Part shown: piece by piece, positions 6,447 to 10,617 of the stretch
Layout: every line of letters begins with the position of its first letter
Position numbering within the stretch: position 1 is the stretch's first letter
Source of the DNA: JBJXGF01 sp046153015
Lineage (GTDB): Bacteria > Actinomycetota > Acidimicrobiia > Acidimicrobiales > CAIXPF01
Assembly: GCA_046153015.1 (NCBI GenBank)
Contig: JBJXGF010000367.1
Span: 1 to 10,617, forward strand
DNA: 10,617 nt
Direction of reading: 5' to 3'
Notes under the pieces: model-generated
Database searches by the model: none
What the model was told of the DNA's origin: nothing
The model's input: the letters and a program-made list of their open reading frames with translations, nothing else
Position numbers and translations under genes: made by a program

Positions 6447-6947
6447 ATGGACGAGCGGACGATCTGGGAAGCGGTGCAGCGGCCGTTGGCGATGGAGCCC
6501 CTGCACGACTACTGCGAATACGTGGACCGCAACGACCCGGCCACGCTGGTGCAGAAGGTGTTCACCGAGGACGGCGCGTTCGAGCTGGGCTCGAAGCGGG
6601 CCGTGATCGGCCACGAGAGCCTGCGGCGCATGTTCGCCAAGACCCTCGCCGCGTTCGACCGGACGAGCCACCACCTCTCCAACGTGCGCATCGGCTTCGT
6701 CGGCGAGGGCGCGGCCACGGCCAGCTCGTACGTGTACGCCTGGCACCAGGAGGTGGGCAGCGGGCGCCGGGTCGAGGTGTGGGGCCGCTACCACGACGAG
6801 CTCCGCCTGACCGAGCAGGGCTGGCGGATCGCGGTGCGCCGCCTCGCGCTGCACGGCTGGGACGGCTGGACCGACGCGCCCTTCGAGCTGATCGAGCGCC
6901 TGCCCAACCCGTCGGAGACCCCTTCACCGACCATCACCACCCGCTGA
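6447..6947 (+). CDS. SnoaL-like / NTF2-fold protein, candidate dehydratase or isomerase
   Basis: A 166-residue protein with the SnoaL (NTF2-like cone) layout: an N-terminal helix around 16-40, FTEDGAFELG (39-48), a helix at 55-70, then four strands to about 140. Tyr22 and Asp27 (Y-x4-D in DYCEYVD) and His75/His76 (SHHLSN) sit where BaiE and scytalone-dehydratase-type enzymes have their Tyr-Asp-His catalytic residues; this alignment is from memory and by eye. By length and fold it resembles BaiE, a bile-acid 7-alpha-dehydratase. Dehydration, isomerisation or ring hydroxylation are all known for SnoaL-like proteins, so the reaction is inferred. ATG 6447 has AAAGG 10 bases upstream. It lies 35 bases after the CoA-transferase and only 7 bases before the LLM gene, so co-transcription is very likely. 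The last 15 residues are Pro/Thr-rich and look unstructured. Confidence 0.85.
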   Translation: MDERTIWEAVQRPLAMEPLHDYCEYVDRNDPATLVQKVFTEDGAFELGSKRAVIGHESLRRMFAKTLAAFDRTSHHLSNVRIGFVGEGAATASSYVYAWHQEVGSGRRVEVWGRYHDELRLTEQGWRIAVRRLALHGWDGWTDAPFELIERLPNPSETPSPTITTR

Positions 6948-6949
6948 GG
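6946..6949 (+). promoter_or_regulatory. Shine-Dalgarno overlapping a stop codon, sets the TTG start of the LLM gene
   Basis: GAGG begins inside the SnoaL stop codon (TGA 6945-6947) and stands 5 bases before the TTG at 6955. This supports the TTG start and translational coupling of the two genes. Confidence 0.5.
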
Positions 6950-6954
6950 CGGCG

Positions 6955-7815
6955 TTGAAGATCGGGATCCTCGCGCCGCTGCGCGCCCCCGCCGCGACCC
7001 CGCAGTTCGTGGCCGCGCTGGCCCGGGGCGCGCAGGACGCGGGGGCGTCGTCGATCTGGCCCGGCGAGCACGTGGTGCTGTTCCCCCGAGCCGACGGCCG
7101 GGTGGGCACCCCGGACGGCACGCTCTCGCTGCCGGCCGGCTCGGGCCTGGTCGACCTCGTCGTGGTGCTGTCCTTTCTCGCCGCGCTCACGCAGACGGTG
7201 CGCCTGGGCACCGGGGTGCGGATCCTGCCGCAGGCCAACCCGGTGTACACGGCGAAGGAGCTGGCCAGCTTGGACTGGTTGTCGGGCGGCCGAGTCGAGT
7301 TCGGCGTGGGGGTGGGCTCGAACCCGGAGGAGTTCGCCGCGGTCGGCGCGCCGTACGCGCGCCGCGGCGCCCGGGCCGAGGAGTACGTCTCGCTGATTCG
7401 GGCGTTGTGGCGGAACGAGCCGGCGGAGCACGAGGGCGAGTTCTGGCGGCTCCCGCCCTGCTCGCTCGAGCCCAAGCCGGTGCAGCCGGGCGGGCCGCCG
7501 GTGATCGTGGCCGGCAAGTCGGCGGCGGCGATCCGCCGAGCGGCCCGCATCGGCGACGGGTGGTACGGCATCGGCCAGAGCCCCGCCCGCCTCGCGGAGC
7601 TGCTCGGCGAGCTGGACCGGGCCTGCGAGGCGGCGGGCCGGGACCGCGCCGAGCTGCGGATCATCCTCGGGGCGGTGGGCGACCCGGCCGATCCCCGCTC
7701 GCTCGACGCCTACGAAGAGCTGGGCGTCGACGAGGTGCTCGTGCCGCTCGGCCGTCAGGACCTCGAGGGGCTCGACCGCACCCTCGCGGCCGTGCACGCG
7801 CTGCGCTCGCGCTGA
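6955..7815 (+). CDS. LLM-class, probably F420-dependent, flavin oxidoreductase
   Basis: A 286-residue TIM-barrel protein of the bacterial luciferase-like superfamily. Visible features: MKIGILAP first strand; SIWPGEHVVLF (33-43), where the E-H-V motif is typical of the TIGR03619 F420-dependent subgroup; LGTGVRILPQANP (84-96); the GGRVEFGVGVGSNPEEF block (111-127); and PPVIVAGKSAAAIRRAARIGDGWYG (181-205), the cofactor-phosphate region. In actinobacteria this subgroup generally uses F420 for hydride transfer, oxidising or reducing a C-C or C-O bond; FMN use cannot be excluded. The start is TTG 6955, supported by GAGG overlapping the preceding stop. As the last gene of the block it could reduce the enone made by the dehydratase upstream, or supply an oxidation. 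It ends 24 bases from the convergent lipoprotein gene, with a hairpin between them. Confidence 0.87.
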   Translation: MKIGILAPLRAPAATPQFVAALARGAQDAGASSIWPGEHVVLFPRADGRVGTPDGTLSLPAGSGLVDLVVVLSFLAALTQTVRLGTGVRILPQANPVYTAKELASLDWLSGGRVEFGVGVGSNPEEFAAVGAPYARRGARAEEYVSLIRALWRNEPAEHEGEFWRLPPCSLEPKPVQPGGPPVIVAGKSAAAIRRAARIGDGWYGIGQSPARLAELLGELDRACEAAGRDRAELRIILGAVGDPADPRSLDAYEELGVDEVLVPLGRQDLEGLDRTLAAVHALRSR

Positions 7816-7838
7816 CCGGCCCCCGAGGGCGAGGCCGG
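7816..7838. terminator. Hairpin between convergent LLM and lipoprotein genes, likely bidirectional terminator
   Basis: CCGGCC (7816-7821) pairs perfectly with GGCCGG (7833-7838). Inside it, CC (7822-7823) can pair with GG (7828-7829) around a CGAG tetraloop, leaving a 3-base bulge. It fills the 24-base gap between the TGA at 7813-7815 and the opposite-strand stop at 7840-7842. There is no T-run, which is common for actinobacterial terminators. Confidence 0.5.
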
Positions 7839-7839
7839 A

Positions 7840-8361
7840 TCAGGCGACGGTCACGTCGAGGTTCTGCCCGCGCGCTGCGTGACTCTGGCCGGCGCCGACG
7901 AGGTTGCAGAGCAGCGCGTACTGACCGGCCGGCATGGTGAACGCGGCGGTGGCTGAGCTGCCGGCGGGGAACCGGTCGATCCGGCCCACCAGCGCGGCGC
8001 CGGCGACGGCGTCGTCCACGGCGCCGTTGGCCGCTTTGGGCAGCGAGGCGAACGTGCCCTTGTACACGGCCAGCTCGTGCGGGAACTGACCCGCGTTCTT
8101 GGCGTTGATCGTGACCGCTCCGGCCTTGATGGCGCCGGCCTCCACCTTCCACTCACTGAGCGTGACCTCCACCGCCGCGCCCTGCGCCGCGGGAGCTGCG
8201 GTGGTGGTGGCCGCGGCGGCTGCGCTGGTGGTGGTCGCGGCGGCGGCTGCGGTCGTCGCCGCCGCCTTCGCCGTGGTGCTGGCCGCCGTCTCGTCCTCAT
8301 CGGACGAACAGGCGCCGAGCACCATCGCGCCGAACGCGAACACCGCTGCAACTTTGCGCAT
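7840..8361 (-). CDS. Cupredoxin-like (plastocyanin-type) lipoprotein
   Basis: A 173-residue secreted lipoprotein. The signal peptide has a short basic start (MRK), a hydrophobic core and lipobox L-G-A-C with Cys18 as lipidated residue. Residues 19-61 are an Asp/Glu patch then an Ala/Thr linker. The domain from 62 to 173 has the cupredoxin pattern: NAGQFPHELAVYKG carrying a first His ligand (His95), FPAGSSATAAFTMPAGQYALLCN with the Cys ligand (Cys152), then His161. Where blue copper proteins usually end with G-M (axial Met), this one has G-Q, so Gln166 is in the axial place, in H-x4-Q spacing as in stellacyanin. Cys to His spacing is x8, longer than the common x2 to x4. It may be an electron carrier or copper protein on the outer face of the membrane; copper binding is unproven. 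ATG 8359-8361 has GGAGGGG 9 bases upstream. It is divergent from the DUF2231 gene. Confidence 0.83.
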   Translation of the reverse strand: MRKVAAVFAFGAMVLGACSSDEDETAASTTAKAAATTAAAAATTTSAAAAATTTAAPAAQGAAVEVTLSEWKVEAGAIKAGAVTINAKNAGQFPHELAVYKGTFASLPKAANGAVDDAVAGAALVGRIDRFPAGSSATAAFTMPAGQYALLCNLVGAGQSHAARGQNLDVTVA

Positions 8362-8362
8362 C

Positions 8363-8377
8363 AGGGGAAACCCCTCC
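8363..8377 (-). promoter_or_regulatory. Shine-Dalgarno of the lipoprotein gene, inside a small hairpin
   Basis: On the minus strand GGAGGGG (8371-8377) is the ribosome-binding site. Its AGGGG can pair with CCCCT (8363-8367) around a TTT loop, a perfect 5-3-5 inverted repeat ending one base before the ATG. The short stem could mask the site and lower translation. Confidence 0.45.
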
Positions 8378-8409
8378 AGTCCCGGGACGTCTTGTCGGGA
8401 AACTTCAGA

Positions 8410-8415
8410 ACTGTA
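8410..8415 (-). promoter_or_regulatory. Weak candidate -10 for the lipoprotein gene
   Basis: TACAGT on the minus strand matches 4 of 6 consensus positions and would give a leader of about 40 bases carrying the Shine-Dalgarno sequence. No convincing -35 is seen. Confidence 0.25.
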
Positions 8416-8420
8416 CCTGT

Positions 8421-8443
8421 GCGCCCTCGCCCCGAGGGGGCGC
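8421..8443. promoter_or_regulatory. Inverted repeat upstream of the DUF2231 -10, candidate operator
   Basis: GCGCCC (8421-8426) and GGGCGC (8438-8443) are perfect inverted arms 11 bases apart. The repeat covers the -35 position of the DUF2231 promoter and lies between the two divergent promoters. The inner CCCC/GGGG can form an alternative hairpin. GC-rich background makes chance likely. Confidence 0.3.
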
Positions 8444-8446
8444 CCC

Positions 8447-8452
8447 TAAGAT
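8447..8452 (+). promoter_or_regulatory. -10 element of the DUF2231 gene, leaderless arrangement
   Basis: TAAGAT stands 8 bases before the ATG at 8461, so transcription should begin on or beside the start codon. There is no Shine-Dalgarno sequence. It is an AT-rich hexamer in very GC-rich surroundings. Confidence 0.5.
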
Positions 8453-8460
8453 CGCCGGGC

Positions 8461-8988
8461 ATGCGAGAGCTGTTCGGCCTGCCCGCTCATCCGTTGCTCG
8501 TGCACGGGCCGGTGGCCCTCGCGCCGCTGGTGACGCTGGGGCTCGTGCTCACCGTCCTGCGGCCCAGCTGGCGGCGGCCCTACGGGCTCATCGTGCTGGC
8601 CTTGGCCGGGGTGGTGTTCGTCGGCTCGGTCCTCGCCGCGTCGTCGGGCCAGGAGCTCGAAGAGGCGCTGGAGGAGACGCTCGGCGACGCCGCGAACGAC
8701 CATCAGGCGCTCGGCGAGACCACCCGTCTGCTGTCCGGCGTGCAGTTCCTCCTCGTGGCCGGGTGGGTCGGCGTGGGCTGGAGCGCGGACCGCCGGGCCC
8801 GGGAGACGGGGCCGCCGGCCGCGGGCCTGGCGAAGGCCACGCCGGTGCTCGGCGCGCTCGGCCTGGTGGTGTCGGTCGTGACCCTCGTGTGGGTGATCCG
8901 CACCGGGCACGAGGGCGCCCGCCTCGTGTGGGAGACGGGCTCGGCCGCCGTCAGTCTGGCAGGAACCACGGGAGGCGCCGCGACGTGA
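8461..8988 (+). CDS. DUF2231-like four-helix membrane protein
   Basis: A 175-residue integral membrane protein with four predicted helices at about 14-33, 41-60, 89-107 and 125-146. The N-terminus GLPAHPLLVHGPVAL is the hallmark of DUF2231. Further conserved-looking His residues are His81 (in ANDHQALGE) and His150 (in TGHEGARLVW), the latter in the usual C-terminal family motif. With His10 and His15 this gives four candidate ligands near the membrane faces; heme or metal binding is a reasonable guess, not shown. The function of the family is not settled. ATG 8461 is chosen because the conserved HP motif begins ten residues in and a TAAGAT -10 lies 8 bases upstream; the frame is open further left but runs antisense to the lipoprotein gene. 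It overlaps the end of the hydrolase gene by 38 bases. Confidence 0.82.
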   Translation: MRELFGLPAHPLLVHGPVALAPLVTLGLVLTVLRPSWRRPYGLIVLALAGVVFVGSVLAASSGQELEEALEETLGDAANDHQALGETTRLLSGVQFLLVAGWVGVGWSADRRARETGPPAAGLAKATPVLGALGLVVSVVTLVWVIRTGHEGARLVWETGSAAVSLAGTTGGAAT

Positions 8989-10617
8989 CGGCCACGTCTC
9001 GGACGGCGCCGTGGCGGCGCAGGCGGAACACCACCGTCTCGCCCTCGTCGGGCGCCGGCATGTCGGCGGCGGCGGTGATCGGCGCCCCGTTGGCGGCCAC
9101 GATCACATCGCCCTCGAAGATGCGGCCCTCGGCCGGGCCGTCGGGCACGACCGCCGTGACGATCACGCCGCCCTGACGGGCGCTGCGCACGCCGAAGCCG
9201 AGCTGGCCCGGGGGCGGGCACACCGTGCCCGGCGCCGGCAGCGTGAGCGTGGTGAGGTAGGCCACCACCTTGTCGTCGATGCAGGCGGCCCCGGTGAGCA
9301 CCACGGTGTGGCCGTCGCCGCGGAAGCTCAGCAGCCGGGACGGGTTCACCTGCTCGGCCAGCGTTTTCGCCCACGCGTGCGGGGTGGCCGGGTCGTGGTG
9401 GTTGCCGATCACCAGCGCCGGGGCGCCGGGCGCGGCGCGCAGCGGCGGGCGGGCTTCGGCGGGCTGGGGCCAGCTTCGGCACAGCAGCAGATCGCCCACC
9501 ACGCTGAGCGCGAAGCGGGGCGCGGCGGCCTCCACCTGGCGGACCAGCGCGGCCACCTCGGCCACGCCGAGCGAGAGCGGGTCGTCGGCGCAGTTCACGG
9601 CGGCGTTCGCCTCGACGAGGTTGTCGTAGGGCAGGTCGGGGTTGGGTTCGCCGACCGCCCCGGCGAAGCGGAGCAGCAGGCTGGCGTCGTTGGAGCGGTA
9701 GGCGGCGTCGAGCCCCTCGGCCAGATCCGGCCAGGACAGGGCGCCGCCGTACATGGCCGAGATCGTGCCGTTGCGCAGCTCGGCCGGGCCGAGCCGGCGC
9801 CCGGCGAGCGCGGGGTCGGCGGCGGGGATCGGGCTGCGCGCGGCGCGGGCGGCCAGGCGGTCCCACACCTCGAGGGCGCCGGGGTCCGCGATCGGACACA
9901 CGGCGGCCTCCAGGCCGCAGGCCCGGGCGAAGCGCACGAGCGCCACCTCGAAGGCCACGGCCTGGTCGGAGAGGCGCTGGCGGGGGCCGATGTCGGGGTC
10001 GGCGCCGTCGAGCACCAGGGCCCGCACGTTGCCGGGGAAGAGCTGCGCGTACACCGCCCCGAGCAGCGTGCCGTAGGAGAACCCCAGGTAGGTGAGCTTG
10101 GGCTCGCCCAGCGCGGCCCGGATCCGGTCCAGGTCACGCGCGGTGTTGCGGGTGGTGAGGTGGGCGAGCACATCGCCGTGGGCGGCGGTGCAGGCGGCGG
10201 CCAGCTCCCCGAACCACCGCTGGCGGGCCTCCAGCTCGAGCGGGGCGCCCTGGCCGCGGTGGGGGTCGCAGCGGATGCCGGCGCTCGCCCCCACCCCGCG
10301 GGGGTCGAAGCCGACGAGGTCGAAGCGCTCGGCCAGCGGCTTGGGGAGATAGGGGGCGAGCGAGGCGGCGAGGTCGATGCCCGAGCCGCCCGGCCCGCCC
10401 GGGTTCACCACCAGGCTGCCGATGCGGGCGCTCGGGTTGTCGGCCGGGAAGCGCACGAGGGCCACCGGCGTCTGGCGGCCGTCGGGGTCGGCGTAGTCGA
10501 GCGGGGCCAGCAGCGTGGCGCACTCGCCGGGCCCTTCGCCGCAGGGCGCCCAGTCGAGCTCGACCGCGGCGCTCGGCCCGGGGCTCGGCGCAGGCGCCGG
10601 CGGTGGGGGGGGGGGGG
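8951..10617 (-). CDS. TAP-type alpha/beta hydrolase (peptidase S33-like) with C-terminal PDZ domain, 5' end cut by window edge
   Basis: The frame is open to the right edge: reading left from it come a Pro/Ala-rich linker, a W-A-P-C-x6-ECATLLAPLDY stretch (about 10490-10552) and then the hydrolase core, so the GTG at 10465 is internal. Core features: the NPGGPGGSG oxyanion-hole loop (about 10380-10405); nucleophile Ser (10076-10078) in GFSYGT; catalytic Asp (9392-9394) in NHHDPATP; catalytic His (9308-9310) in GDGHTVV. This is the layout of Streptomyces tripeptidyl aminopeptidases and their TAP-like C-terminal domain. After a Cys-Pro-Pro-Pro hinge, 8978-9202 encodes a PDZ domain: LGFGV carboxylate-binding loop, then PDGPAEGR and the GDVIVAANGAPI core. 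The linker suggests a secreted or lipid-anchored protein, with the signal beyond the window. It probably cleaves peptides or esters outside the cell. The stop lies 38 bases inside the convergent DUF2231 gene. Confidence 0.88.
   Translation of the reverse strand, partial: PPPPPPAPAPSPGPSAAVELDWAPCGEGPGECATLLAPLDYADPDGRQTPVALVRFPADNPSARIGSLVVNPGGPGGSGIDLAASLAPYLPKPLAERFDLVGFDPRGVGASAGIRCDPHRGQGAPLELEARQRWFGELAAACTAAHGDVLAHLTTRNTARDLDRIRAALGEPKLTYLGFSYGTLLGAVYAQLFPGNVRALVLDGADPDIGPRQRLSDQAVAFEVALVRFARACGLEAAVCPIADPGALEVWDRLAARAARSPIPAADPALAGRRLGPAELRNGTISAMYGGALSWPDLAEGLDAAYRSNDASLLLRFAGAVGEPNPDLPYDNLVEANAAVNCADDPLSLGVAEVAALVRQVEAAAPRFALSVVGDLLLCRSWPQPAEARPPLRAAPGAPALVIGNHHDPATPHAWAKTLAEQVNPSRLLSFRGDGHTVVLTGAACIDDKVVAYLTTLTLPAPGTVCPPPGQLGFGVRSARQGGVIVTAVVPDGPAEGRIFEGDVIVAANGAPITAAADMPAPDEGETVVFRLRRHGAVRDVAVTSRRLPWFLPD
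10605..10617. repeat. 13-base G run at the window end
   Basis: An uninterrupted G run ends the sequence. On the minus strand it would extend the Pro-rich linker of the hydrolase as Pro codons, so it is frame-compatible, but poly-G at a contig end is also a known artefact of two-colour sequencing chemistry. The last bases should not be trusted. Confidence 0.6.

Noticed and set aside
8379..8388. GTCCCGGGAC palindrome in the lipoprotein leader
   Set aside because: A 10-bp GC palindrome is expected by chance here, and it is not placed over a recognisable promoter element.
8077..8460. N-terminal extension of the DUF2231 protein
   Set aside because: Gly/Arg-rich antisense of the Ala/Thr linker of the lipoprotein; the family hallmark starts just after ATG 8461.

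Overview
The window is very GC-rich (roughly 70% by eye), densely packed, and has strongly GC-biased third codon positions. Gene content points to a high-GC actinobacterium: an F420-type luciferase-like oxidoreductase, a PAC2-family protein, a TAP-type alpha/beta hydrolase, and a lipoprotein with a long Ala/Thr linker. I suspect an Acidimicrobiia-like lineage from the style of the lipoprotein linker and the gene mix, but nothing here proves it. Both window edges cut through genes, and the right edge ends in a 13-base G run, so this is probably a contig or contig fragment. No RNA genes, CRISPR arrays, insertion sequences or phage genes are visible, and there is no gene-free stretch above 120 bases.

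Layout. (1) 3-938 (+) is the 3' part of a DUF3048/YerB-like protein. (2) 889-1368 (-) encodes a MarR-type repressor that overlaps its end, divergent from a DinB-superfamily gene (1392-1847, +). The two share a 23-base intergenic gap holding a palindromic -10 element, and a perfect 15-bp inverted repeat lies in the first codons of the repressor. (3) 1888-3360 (-) is a DHA2-type MFS exporter, convergent with DinB. (4) 3479-4336 (+) is a PAC2-family protein. (5) 4366-7815 (+) holds four tightly spaced genes: SDR dehydrogenase, family III (CaiB/BaiF) CoA-transferase, SnoaL/NTF2-fold protein, and F420-type LLM oxidoreductase. (6) 7840-8361 (-) is a cupredoxin-like lipoprotein, divergent from a DUF2231 membrane protein (8461-8988, +). 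(7) 8951-10617 (-) is a TAP-family serine hydrolase with a C-terminal PDZ domain, cut by the right edge.

How the genes may work together. The four-gene block resembles a catabolic operon: CoA activation by transfer, alcohol/ketone redox by the SDR, dehydration or isomerisation by the SnoaL protein, and flavin/F420-dependent reduction. The classes match the core of the intestinal bile-acid 7-dehydroxylation (bai) operon: BaiA = SDR, BaiF = family III CoA-transferase, BaiE = NTF2-fold dehydratase, plus a flavin reductase. The SnoaL protein keeps a Tyr-x4-Asp pair and a downstream His that look like the BaiE/scytalone-dehydratase active site. The substrate is unknown. The MarR-DinB pair looks like a small self-contained stress or detoxification switch. 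The cupredoxin lipoprotein and DUF2231 protein may form a membrane redox pair, but that is only inferred from adjacency.

Three starts (MarR, DinB, DUF2231) have a TAnnnT hexamer 7-8 bases before the start codon and no Shine-Dalgarno sequence, the pattern of leaderless transcripts.
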